Assembly: GCF_001975705.1 (NCBI RefSeq)
Contig: NZ_CP015093.1
Span: forward strand, 3,100,001-3,164,000
Origin: Salipiger abyssi
GTDB taxonomy: Bacteria; Pseudomonadota; Alphaproteobacteria; Rhodobacterales; Rhodobacteraceae
Direction: 5' to 3'
DNA: 64,000 nt
In this document: in pieces, positions 33,686-41,579 of the stretch
Numbering within the stretch: the stretch's first letter is position 1
How the letters are laid out: the number at the start of each line of letters is the position of its first letter
Position numbers and translations under genes: made by a program
Notes under the pieces: model-generated
The model's database searches: none
What the model was told of the DNA's origin: nothing
What the model saw: only the letters and a program-made list of their open reading frames with translations

Positions 33686-33705
33686 ATAATGAAAATTCCG
33701 ATTAT
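33686..33705. promoter_or_regulatory. Candidate LysR operator
   Basis: ATAAT (33686-33690) and ATTAT (33701-33705) form an inverted repeat with a 10-base spacer, containing a T-N11-A pattern, in the divergent lysR/permease gap. Further AT-rich bases to 33717 probably hold the promoters. Confidence 0.5.
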
Positions 33706-33768
33706 CTATTTGATCAATGTGACGCGCTTCCGAAGCATCGGCAACAGGAAAGCCATGAGGAATCGCAG

Positions 33769-34635
33769 ATGTCGGTCGAAGCCCGCGAGGCGCGCCAGCC
33801 CTGGATACTGCTCTCGCCCGCGCTGACGGCGGTGGCGCTGTTGTTGCTGGTGCCGCTCTGTTTCATCGTGGTCTACAGCTTCTGGCTGCGCACCGCGACC
33901 GGCGCGGACCAGCCGGGCTTTTACCTCGACAACTGGGCCGAGGCGCTGACCGACCCGTTCTATCGCGACATCCTGCTCAACACGCTGAAGATCGCCGCGA
34001 TCACCACGCTGGTCTGCGCGGTGATGGGCTATCCTTCGGCCTATTTCATCGCCCGGTCGCGCGGCAACAAGGCGATCCTGCTGCTGCTGCTCATGCTGCC
34101 CTTCTGGATCAGCTACATCATCCGCACGATGAGCTGGATCAATATCCTCGGCGTCTCCGGTGCGCTGAACAGCTTTCTGCTCTGGACAGGGATCGTGGGA
34201 GAGCCGATCCAGATGCTCTATAACGAGGCGACGGTGATCCTCGGGCTGGTGCATTTCCTGCTGCCCTTCATGATCCTCAATATCTTTGTGAGCCTCGACG
34301 GCATCGACGTGACGCTGGAGGACGCGGCCAACTCGCTGGGCGCGACGCGCTGGGAGGCGTTTCTGCAAGTGACCCTGCCGCTGTCGCTGCCGGGGCTGGC
34401 CGCCGGCGGGCTGCTCTGCTTCGTGCTGGGGGCGGGGACTTATATCACGCCGCTGGTGCTGGGCGGGCCGACCGATGCGATGTTCGCCAATCTCGTCTTC
34501 GAGGCGATCATCACCCAGCTCAACTGGCCGCTGGGCTCGGCGCTGTCGCTGATGCTGCTGGTGGTGCTGGGCATCCTCGTGGCGATCTACAACCGCTATC
34601 TCGGCATGGCGCAGCTGATGAAGGGGCTGGGCTGA
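33769..34635 (+). CDS. ABC transporter permease, polyamine type (PotB-like)
   Basis: 288 residues, six predicted membrane helices. The cytoplasmic coupling motif for the ATPase is LEDAANSLGATRWEAFLQVTLPLSLPGLAAG (about 183-213). PotB-type N-terminus with a long periplasmic loop after helix 1. It forms the heterodimeric channel with the next gene, whose start overlaps its stop by one base (TGATG). First gene of the operon. Confidence 0.93.
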   Translation: MSVEAREARQPWILLSPALTAVALLLLVPLCFIVVYSFWLRTATGADQPGFYLDNWAEALTDPFYRDILLNTLKIAAITTLVCAVMGYPSAYFIARSRGNKAILLLLLMLPFWISYIIRTMSWINILGVSGALNSFLLWTGIVGEPIQMLYNEATVILGLVHFLLPFMILNIFVSLDGIDVTLEDAANSLGATRWEAFLQVTLPLSLPGLAAGGLLCFVLGAGTYITPLVLGGPTDAMFANLVFEAIITQLNWPLGSALSLMLLVVLGILVAIYNRYLGMAQLMKGLG

Positions 34636-35417
34636 TGGGCTGGTTTGTCATCCGCGGATACGCGATCCTCGTCTATCTCTTCATGTTCCTGCCGGTCGCG
34701 GTGGTGGTGCTGCTGAGCTTCAACGCCTCGCAGTTCGGCAGCTTCCCGATGACCGGCTTTTCCTTCCGCTGGTTCGTGGAGCTGGCGCAGAACGAAGCGA
34801 TCCTGCGCGCCTTCCGCACGTCCATCGTGCTGGGGCTGCTGACGGCGCTGATCTCGACCACGCTTGGCGTGCTGGCGAGCCTCGCGCTGGTGCGCTACCG
34901 GGTGCCGGGGGCGAATGTGGTCTCGACGCTGCTGATCGCGCCGATCCTCGTGCCCGAGGTGGTGCTCGCCGTGGCGCTGCTGCTTTTTCTCAACGTGCTG
35001 GGCGTGAACAAGAGCTTTGCGCTGCTGCTCTTCGGCCATGTCATCTTTACGCTGCCCTTCGTGATCCTCGTGGTGCAGGCGCGGCTGGTGTCGATCCGGC
35101 GCGATGTGGAGGAGGCGGCGATGAGCCTCGGCGCGAGCCCGATGCAGACCTTCTTCCAGATCACCCTGCCGCTAATGCTGCCGGCGGTGCTGGCGGGCGG
35201 GCTCTTTGCCTTCACCATCAGTTTCGACGACATCACCGGCACGCTGTTCTGGAAACCCGGCGGGGTCGAGACCGTGCCAACCCAGATCTTTGCCATGCTG
35301 CGCAATTCCATCAGCCCCGAGATCAACGCGCTGGGCACGGTGATGATCGTCATGACCGTGGGCCTGCCGCTGCTCGGGGCGGCCATCGCAAGACAACTAT
35401 CCAAGAAGAGCGGCTGA
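34635..35417 (+). CDS. ABC transporter permease, polyamine type (PotC-like)
   Basis: 260 residues with six helices. Coupling motif VEEAAMSLGASPMQTFFQITLPLMLPAVLAG (about 157-187) is followed by FTISFDDITGTLFW, characteristic of PotC-type permeases. It shares one base with the preceding permease stop. The binding-protein gene follows after 33 bases. Confidence 0.93.
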   Translation: MGWFVIRGYAILVYLFMFLPVAVVVLLSFNASQFGSFPMTGFSFRWFVELAQNEAILRAFRTSIVLGLLTALISTTLGVLASLALVRYRVPGANVVSTLLIAPILVPEVVLAVALLLFLNVLGVNKSFALLLFGHVIFTLPFVILVVQARLVSIRRDVEEAAMSLGASPMQTFFQITLPLMLPAVLAGGLFAFTISFDDITGTLFWKPGGVETVPTQIFAMLRNSISPEINALGTVMIVMTVGLPLLGAAIARQLSKKSG

Positions 35418-35450
35418 CACCGCTCCGCCTGATCCGACAAGGAGTGAATC

Positions 35451-36602
35451 GTGAAAAAAATCGACAATACAACTCGTTATGAGCGACTGCGTGAGCGTTA
35501 CATGAACGGCGATCTGGACCGCCGCAGCTTTCTCGGCCTGATCGGCGCGGCGGGTCTGGCCTATGGCGTGCAGACGCCCTTTGCCCGCTACGCCAATGCC
35601 CAGACGGTCGGCCAGGTGCGCTTTGACGGCTGGGGCGGCGTGGTCTCCGAGGCGTTCCGCGAATACGCCTTCGACCCCTATACCGCCGATACCGGCATCG
35701 AGGTGGTCGACGGCACCTTTGGCGGCGGCGACGAATATCTCTCCCGCGTCAAGGCCAGCCAGCCGGGCGAATACAATATCGCCCACCTGTCCGGGGTCTT
35801 CGACTATGCGCGCTATCACAATCTCGGCCTCAGCTCCGAGCTGAACGAAGCCAATATCCCCAATCTCGAATTCGTCATCCCCAAGCTGGTGGAGGTGTTC
35901 CGCAAGGTCTCGGGCGGGGCGCTGTCCTGCGTGCCCTATGATTACGGCACCACGGGGCTGGCCTATAATCGCAAATACATCTCCGACGAGGAGATGCAGC
36001 AGAAAGGCGCCAAGATCCTCATCGACGAGGCCTACAAGGGCAAGATCGCCGGCTGGAGCGACTGGCGCACCCGCATCTGGTTCGCCTCGCTGCAGACCGG
36101 GCAGGATCCGAACGGCGCCACCGATATGGAGGCCGTCTGGGACGCGATCCGCGCCCATCGCGATCTGTCGCTGAAATACTGGACCTCGGGCGCCGAGCTG
36201 ATGTCGCTGCTGGCCGAGGAAGAGATCTATGTGACCGAAGGCTGGTCGGGCCGGATCTACGCGCTTCAGGAGCAGGGCCACGACATTGGCTATTACGATC
36301 CGCCCAACGGCTATGGATGGCAGGAATGCCTCTTCGTGCTCAAGGGCTCGCCGATGGAGGCCTGCGAGGAGCTGCTGAACTTCATGCTGGCGCCGGAAAC
36401 CTCCATCGCCGTGGCCGAGGGGCAGAACTACCCGCCGGCGCTCGATCCGAACAAGGTGGATCTGGGGTCCAAGATCCCGACGCTGCCGGCCTTCGATCCC
36501 AAGGGCACGCTGGAGGGGCTGACCTTTGCCGATCCGGAGTACTGGAACGGCAATGAGGCGGACTGGTCCAAGACCTTCGGTCGCGTGCAAAAGGGCTACT
36601 GA
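35451..36602 (+). CDS. ABC transporter substrate-binding protein, PotD/PotF family
   Basis: 383 residues starting with GTG, AAGGAG at 35439-35444. An N-terminal signal of Tat-like form, DLDRRSFLGLIGAAGLAYG, precedes the mature protein. The binding domain shows VRFDGWGGVVSEAFREYAF, SCVPYDYGTTGLAYN and VTEGWSGRIYALQEQG. PotD relatives bind polyamines by acidic and aromatic residues; this one could bind a diamine or a diamino acid. The Tat-type signal suggests export in the folded state. The ligand is inferred from downstream enzymes, not from binding residues. Confidence 0.9.
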   Translation: MKKIDNTTRYERLRERYMNGDLDRRSFLGLIGAAGLAYGVQTPFARYANAQTVGQVRFDGWGGVVSEAFREYAFDPYTADTGIEVVDGTFGGGDEYLSRVKASQPGEYNIAHLSGVFDYARYHNLGLSSELNEANIPNLEFVIPKLVEVFRKVSGGALSCVPYDYGTTGLAYNRKYISDEEMQQKGAKILIDEAYKGKIAGWSDWRTRIWFASLQTGQDPNGATDMEAVWDAIRAHRDLSLKYWTSGAELMSLLAEEEIYVTEGWSGRIYALQEQGHDIGYYDPPNGYGWQECLFVLKGSPMEACEELLNFMLAPETSIAVAEGQNYPPALDPNKVDLGSKIPTLPAFDPKGTLEGLTFADPEYWNGNEADWSKTFGRVQKGY

Positions 36603-36620
36603 CCCCAGACCGAGACATCC

Positions 36621-36681
36621 GCCCCGGGCTCGCCCCGGGGCCTCCCCCTCTAGGCCAGAGGCCCCGGGTCAAGCCCGGGGC
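36621..36681 (+). repeat. 61-base GC-rich inverted repeat within the ABC operon
   Basis: Arms 36621-36644 and 36658-36681 (24 bases each, about three mismatches) flank a 13-base loop. Each arm contains CCCCGGG blocks, giving nested smaller hairpins. It lies between the binding-protein gene and the ATPase gene; likely stabilises the upstream mRNA or attenuates transcription. Confidence 0.75.
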
Positions 36682-36729
36682 GGGTGATGCCTCCGACTTC
36701 CCCTTCCGATCCCACCGACAGGACCGCCC

Positions 36730-37815
36730 ATGAGCTCCGTCACTCTCCGCAACGTCGTGAAGCGCTTTCACAAGTTCACCGCGGTGCACAAGACCAACCT
36801 CGAGATCCCCGACGGCGCCTTCGTCACGCTGCTCGGCCCCTCGGGCTGCGGCAAGACCACCAATCTGCGCATGATCGCGGGGCTCCTCGATCCGACCGAG
36901 GGCGAGATCCTGATCGGCGGCAAGCGCGTGAACGATGTGCCGATCCACAAGCGCAATCTGGGCATCGTGTTCCAGAACTACGCGCTGTTTCCGCACAAGA
37001 CCGTGGCCGAGAACGTCGCCTTCGGGCTGAAATACCGCGACGTGCCAAAATCCGAGATCGCCGGGCGGGTGCAGAAGGCGCTCGATCTGGTGCAGCTGCC
37101 GCATGTGGGCGAGCGCTATCCAAAGGCGCTCTCGGGCGGCCAGCAGCAGCGCATCGCGCTGGCCCGCGCCATCGTCATCGAGCCGGACGTGCTGCTGCTC
37201 GACGAGCCGCTCTCGGCGCTCGACGCCAATCTGCGCGAGGATATGCGGGTGGAGCTGAAGCGCATTCAGGACCAGATCGGCGTCACCACCGTCTTTGTCA
37301 CCCACGACCAGTCCGAGGCGCTGGCCATGTCCGACAGCATCGTGGTGATGAGCGCCGGCCGGGTCGAGCAGATGGGCGCGCCGGAGGAGGTCTATAACAA
37401 CCCCGCCAGCGAATTCGTGGCGAATTTCCTCGGCGCTTCCAACATGTTGCCCGCCGCCTGCACCGCGACCGACGCTGAGGGCGCCACGCTCGACGTTGCG
37501 CCCTTTGGCAGTGTGGCGGTGCCGGCGGAAAAGGCGCAGCGGCTCTCCGGGCCGGGCCCCGCGCAGTTGGTGCTGCGCGCCGAAAAGCTCGCGGTGCTGC
37601 CCGAGGCCGAGGCACCGCCCGGCCTGCTCACCGCGCCCGCGCGGGTCGAGACCGTGGATTACCAGGGCCAGACCGTGCGCTATTTCCTGCGGCTCGGCGA
37701 CCGCCAGCTTCAGGCCATCAACATGATCGACGAACGACCTTTCGAACAGGGCGCCCCGGTGCGGATCGGCTTCCGCCCGAAAGACGCCTCGGCCCTTCCG
37801 GCGGAGACCAAATGA
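36730..37815 (+). CDS. ABC transporter ATPase, polyamine type (PotA-like)
   Basis: 361 residues. Walker A GPSGCGKTT (about 36-44), Q-loop FQNYALFPHKTVAENV, signature LSGGQQQRIALARA (about 135-148), Walker B VLLLDEPLSALD and switch histidine FVTHDQ. A C-terminal TOBE domain (about 270-355) is present. It energises the PotB/PotC-like pair. Its stop overlaps the aminotransferase start (ATGA), tying import to catabolism. Confidence 0.95.
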   Translation: MSSVTLRNVVKRFHKFTAVHKTNLEIPDGAFVTLLGPSGCGKTTNLRMIAGLLDPTEGEILIGGKRVNDVPIHKRNLGIVFQNYALFPHKTVAENVAFGLKYRDVPKSEIAGRVQKALDLVQLPHVGERYPKALSGGQQQRIALARAIVIEPDVLLLDEPLSALDANLREDMRVELKRIQDQIGVTTVFVTHDQSEALAMSDSIVVMSAGRVEQMGAPEEVYNNPASEFVANFLGASNMLPAACTATDAEGATLDVAPFGSVAVPAEKAQRLSGPGPAQLVLRAEKLAVLPEAEAPPGLLTAPARVETVDYQGQTVRYFLRLGDRQLQAINMIDERPFEQGAPVRIGFRPKDASALPAETK

Positions 37816-39149
37816 GCCACCTTTTCTACCAGGGCCACGGGCGCAAACCCGTGCTCGACCAGGCCCGCGGCGTCTATATGTGGGACACCGACGGCAAGCG
37901 CTATCTCGACGGCTCTTCCGGCGCCATGGTCTGCAATATCGGCCATTCCAACGCCAATGTGCTCGCCGCCATGCGCGAGCAGATGGAGTGCGCGACCTTC
38001 GGCTACCGGCTGCATTTCGAGACCGAGGCGAGCGAGCGCCTCGCCGCCAAGACCGTGGAAAAGATGCCGCCGGGGCTGAACAAGGTGTTCTTTGTCTCCG
38101 GCGGGTCGGAGGCCATCGAAAGCGCGATGAAGCTTGCGCGGCAATATGCCGTTTCCACCGGGCGCGGCAGCCGCTGGAAGGTGATCTCGCGCAGCCCGTC
38201 CTATCACGGCTGCACGCTGGGGGCGCTGGCGGTGACCGGCTATCGCTCGCTGACCGCGCCCTTTGCGCCGATGATGCGCGAGATGCCCAAGGTGCCGGCG
38301 CCGCGCGCCTATCTCGACGGGCGCGATCCGGAGGATCCGGCGACCGGGCGTCACTATGCCGATATGCTCGAAGATCTGATCCTGATGGAGGGCGAGGACA
38401 GCGTGCTCGCCTTCCTGCTGGAACCGGTGGGCGGCGCCTCCACCGGCGCGCTGGTGCCGCCGGCGGGCTATATGGAGCGCATCCGCGAGATCTGCGACCG
38501 CCATGGCGTGCTGCTGATCATGGATGAGGTGATGACCGGGGCGGGGCGCACGGGCGCCTTTCTCGGTTGCGAGCACTGGAACATACGGCCCGATATCGTG
38601 GTGCTGTCGAAGGGCTTTGCCGCCGGCTACGCGCCGCTGGGCGGCATCGTGGCGCCGGACTGGATGGTCGCCCCGGTGCTCGATCAGGGCGGGTTCGCCC
38701 ATGGCTTCACCTATGCCGGCAACCCGCTGGCCTGCGCCGCCGGTGCCGCCGTTCTCGACGAGATCGACGCGCAGGGGCTGGTGGAGAACGCCGCGCTCAT
38801 GGGCGCGCGGCTCAAGGCGCGGCTGCACGCGCTGGCGCAGAAACACGAGATCATCGGCGATGTGCGCGGCAAGGGGCTGCTGCTGGCCTTCGAGTTCATG
38901 GCCGATCCGGTGACGAAGAGGCCGCTGCCGAAGGAGCTGCGCGCCTTCGACCGTTTCGTGCAGATCGCCTATGACAACGGACTCATCGTCTATTCCCGCC
39001 GCACCCGCGACGGGGTCGAGGGCGATCACATCCTCGTCTGCCCGCCGCTTATCGTGGGCGATACCCATCTCGACGAGATCGTCGAGGGGCTCGACCTGTC
39101 GCTGAGCCAGTTCCGCGCCGAGCTGCCGGCGCTCGACCGGGTGAGCTGA
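37812..39149 (+). CDS. Class III PLP aminotransferase (candidate N6-acetyl-beta-lysine transaminase)
   Basis: 445 residues. PLP-binding features: SGGSEAIESAMKLARQ, SPSYHGCTLGALAVTGY, LLIMDEVMTGAGRTG and the Schiff-base Lys267 in VVLSKGFAAGYAPLGG. Class III enzymes use omega-amino or beta-amino groups. Followed after one base by a beta-keto acid cleavage enzyme, so the likely product is a 3-keto acid, which implies transamination of a 3-amino acid. This agrees with N6-acetyl-beta-lysine as substrate (inference). A polyamine or beta-alanine substrate is an alternative. Confidence 0.9.
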   Translation: MSHLFYQGHGRKPVLDQARGVYMWDTDGKRYLDGSSGAMVCNIGHSNANVLAAMREQMECATFGYRLHFETEASERLAAKTVEKMPPGLNKVFFVSGGSEAIESAMKLARQYAVSTGRGSRWKVISRSPSYHGCTLGALAVTGYRSLTAPFAPMMREMPKVPAPRAYLDGRDPEDPATGRHYADMLEDLILMEGEDSVLAFLLEPVGGASTGALVPPAGYMERIREICDRHGVLLIMDEVMTGAGRTGAFLGCEHWNIRPDIVVLSKGFAAGYAPLGGIVAPDWMVAPVLDQGGFAHGFTYAGNPLACAAGAAVLDEIDAQGLVENAALMGARLKARLHALAQKHEIIGDVRGKGLLLAFEFMADPVTKRPLPKELRAFDRFVQIAYDNGLIVYSRRTRDGVEGDHILVCPPLIVGDTHLDEIVEGLDLSLSQFRAELPALDRVS

Positions 39150-39150
39150 C

Positions 39151-40077
39151 ATGTCGAAGATCGTGATCACCTGCGCGCTGACCGGCTCGATACACACGCC
39201 CTCCATGTCGCCCTATCTGCCGGTGAGCGCCGACGAGATGGTCGCGCAAGGGGTCGCTGCGGCGGAGGCGGGGGCGGCGATCCTGCACCTGCACGCGCGC
39301 GACCCCGAGACCGGGCGCCCCTCGGCCAGCCCGGCGCATTACGCCGCCTTCCTGCCGCAGCTCAAACAGGCCACCGGCGCGGTGCTGAACCTCACCACCG
39401 GCGGCAGCGCCACCATGACGCTCGACGAGCGTCTGGCCGCGCCGATGGAAATGGCGCCCGAGATGTGTTCGCTCAACATGGGCAGCATGAATTTCGCGCT
39501 CTACCCGATGGCCGAGCGGATCTCGGAGTGGAAACACGACTGGGAGCAGCCGTTTCTGGAGGGCTCGGACGACCTCATCTTCAAGAACACCCCGCGCGAC
39601 ATCGCCCATGTGCTGACCGAGCTGGGCGCGAAACGCGGCGCGCGGTTCGAGTTCGAATGCTACGATGTCGGCCATCTCTACATGCTGCGGCATTTCGTGG
39701 ATCGCGGCATGGTGCAGGGGCCGCTGTTCCTGCAATTCGTCTTCGGGGTGCTGGGCGGGATCGGCGCCGATCCGGAAAATCTCAGCCATATGAAGCGGAT
39801 CGCCGACAAACTTTTCCCGGAAGGCTATGTGTTTTCCGTACTCGCGGCGGGGCGTCACCAGATGCCGCTGGCGGCGATGGCGGCGGCGATGGGCGGGCAT
39901 GTGCGCGTCGGGCTCGAAGACAGCCTCATGCTGTCGCGGGGTCGGCTGGCGCGCTCCAACGCCGAGCAGGTGGAAAAGATCCGCCGCATCGTCGAGGAGC
40001 TGGGCCGCGAGCCCGCCAGCCCCGACGAGGCGCGCGCGCTGCTGGGGCTCAAGGGCGCGGACCGGACGGCGATATGA
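39151..40077 (+). CDS. Beta-keto acid cleavage enzyme (BKACE/Kce family, DUF849)
   Basis: 308 residues. A zinc-dependent TIM barrel that condenses a beta-keto acid with acetyl-CoA to give acetoacetate and a CoA thioester two carbons shorter. The zinc-histidine motif ILHLHARDPETGRPS (about 45-59), LNLTTGG, FEFECYDVGHLYML and GGHVRVGLEDSLML are all present. The family includes 3-keto-5-aminohexanoate cleavage enzyme of lysine fermentation. Here the aminotransferase is immediately upstream and its ATGA overlap links it to the GNAT gene, favouring a 3-keto-6-(acet)amidohexanoate-type substrate. Confidence 0.92.
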   Translation: MSKIVITCALTGSIHTPSMSPYLPVSADEMVAQGVAAAEAGAAILHLHARDPETGRPSASPAHYAAFLPQLKQATGAVLNLTTGGSATMTLDERLAAPMEMAPEMCSLNMGSMNFALYPMAERISEWKHDWEQPFLEGSDDLIFKNTPRDIAHVLTELGAKRGARFEFECYDVGHLYMLRHFVDRGMVQGPLFLQFVFGVLGGIGADPENLSHMKRIADKLFPEGYVFSVLAAGRHQMPLAAMAAAMGGHVRVGLEDSLMLSRGRLARSNAEQVEKIRRIVEELGREPASPDEARALLGLKGADRTAI

Positions 40078-40553
40078 CGATCACGTTCCGACTGGCGGAG
40101 GAGGCCGACATGCCGCGTCTCAACGCCGCGCTGGCGGCGCTGTCCGAGACGCTGGGTGATACCCACCGGTCGAGCGAGGACGACCTGCGCCGCGCGGGCT
40201 TTGGCCGACACCCGGTGTTCCGGGCGATGCTGGCGGAGGCGGCGGGAGAGCTTGTCGGGCTGGCGCTCTATTCGCCGAGCCTCTCGACCTCGAAAGGGCT
40301 TGTGGTGAGCTATGTGTCCGATCTCTGGGTGTCGCCCGAGCGGCGCGGCCAGCGGCTGGGGCCGCGTCTGCTGGCTGCGGTGGCGCGCGACGCGGCGGCG
40401 GTCTGGGGCGCCGGGGCGCTGAAGCTCAACGTCTATCACGACAACCCGGCGGCGCGGCGGTTCTACGACCGGCTCGGATTTGTCCCCGCCGAGCACCATA
40501 CCGAGATGTTTCTGGACGAGGCCGGCATCGCGGCCCTTGGAGCGAGAGAATGA
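40074..40553 (+). CDS. GNAT-family N-acetyltransferase
   Basis: 159 residues. Acetyl-CoA-binding motif A appears as VSYVSDLWVSPERRGQRLGPRLLAAV (about 77-102), then LKLNVYHDNPAARRFYDRLGF near the C-terminus. ATG 40074 overlaps the BKACE stop and its own stop overlaps the deacetylase start (both ATGA). Next to an amidohydrolase and an aminotransferase, an amine acceptor is likely; 6-N-acetylation of beta-lysine is the specific hypothesis. Any other small-molecule amine is possible. Confidence 0.88.
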   Translation: MTITFRLAEEADMPRLNAALAALSETLGDTHRSSEDDLRRAGFGRHPVFRAMLAEAAGELVGLALYSPSLSTSKGLVVSYVSDLWVSPERRGQRLGPRLLAAVARDAAAVWGAGALKLNVYHDNPAARRFYDRLGFVPAEHHTEMFLDEAGIAALGARE

Positions 40554-41572
40554 AAGCGTTTTTCGACGACCGGCAATGGCGCCACGCGCCGCGTCACTTC
40601 ATGGCCAATGGCGCGCTGCTGCCCAACCCCGAAGAGCCGCGCCGCATCGAGATCCTGACCGGGGGCGCGCTTGCGGCGGGTTGCAGCTTTGCCGCGCCGG
40701 GGGATGCGGGGCTCGGCCCCATCGCGGCGCTGCACACCGCCGAATACATCAGCTTCCTGCGCAATATCTACACCCGCTGGCGGCGCATCGAGGGCGCGGG
40801 CGAGGAGGTGATCCCCAATATCCACCCCGCCAGCCGCAGCGACGGCTACCCGAAATCCGCCGTGGGGCAGGCGGGCTGGCATCAGGCCGACACGGCCTGC
40901 CCGATTGCCGAACATACCTGGGAGGCGGCCTACTGGTCGGCGCAGACCGCCATTGCCGGGGCCGATTATCTGCTTGAAGGCGGCACTATGGCATATGCAC
41001 TTTCCCGACCTCCGGGGCATCATGCCTTTGCGGATCTGGCGGGTGGGTTCTGCTTTTTCAACAATTCCGCCATCGCGGCGGAACGGCTGCGCGCCGCCGG
41101 TCTGCGCCCGGCCATCGTCGATGTGGACGTGCATCACGGCAATGGCACGCAGGGCATTTTCTATGGGTGCAGCGACGTGCTGACCGTTTCCATCCATGCC
41201 GATCCGGCGCGGTTCTACCCGTTCTTCTGGGGGCATGCGCAGGAACGCGGCGAGGGGCAGGGGCTGGGCTACAATCTCAACCTGCCGCTGCCGCGCGGCA
41301 CCGGGGATGCCGATTATCTCGCGACGCTGGCCACCGCGCTGGAGCGCTGCGACAGTTTCGGTGCCGATGTCATCGTCGTGGCGCTGGGGCTCGACGCCTC
41401 GGTGGACGATCCGTTCCAGGGGCTCGCCGTCACGCAGGAGGGTTTTGCCCGCATCGGCGCGGCCTTTGCCGCCACCGGGCGCAAGATCCTCTTTGTGCAG
41501 GAGGGCGGCTATGTCAGCGATACGCTGGGCGCCAACCTCACCCGCGTGCTGAGCGGCGCGCAGGGCGGCTAG
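40550..41572 (+). CDS. Histone-deacetylase-fold amidohydrolase (acetylpolyamine amidohydrolase type)
   Basis: 340 residues. Zinc amidohydrolase fold with LSRPPGHHAFADLAGGFCFFNN (catalytic His pair), the zinc site VDVDVHHGNGTQG, and the loop IHADPARFYPFFWGHAQERG that is characteristic of bacterial acetylpolyamine amidohydrolases; LGLDASVDDPF supplies the third ligand. It removes acetyl groups from N-acetylated amines. In this operon it could act on 4-acetamidobutyrate or on an imported acetylated diamine. Last gene of the unit; it converges with the fadB-like gene seven bases away. Confidence 0.9.
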   Translation: MKAFFDDRQWRHAPRHFMANGALLPNPEEPRRIEILTGGALAAGCSFAAPGDAGLGPIAALHTAEYISFLRNIYTRWRRIEGAGEEVIPNIHPASRSDGYPKSAVGQAGWHQADTACPIAEHTWEAAYWSAQTAIAGADYLLEGGTMAYALSRPPGHHAFADLAGGFCFFNNSAIAAERLRAAGLRPAIVDVDVHHGNGTQGIFYGCSDVLTVSIHADPARFYPFFWGHAQERGEGQGLGYNLNLPLPRGTGDADYLATLATALERCDSFGADVIVVALGLDASVDDPFQGLAVTQEGFARIGAAFAATGRKILFVQEGGYVSDTLGANLTRVLSGAQGG

Positions 41573-41579
41573 CGGGGCC

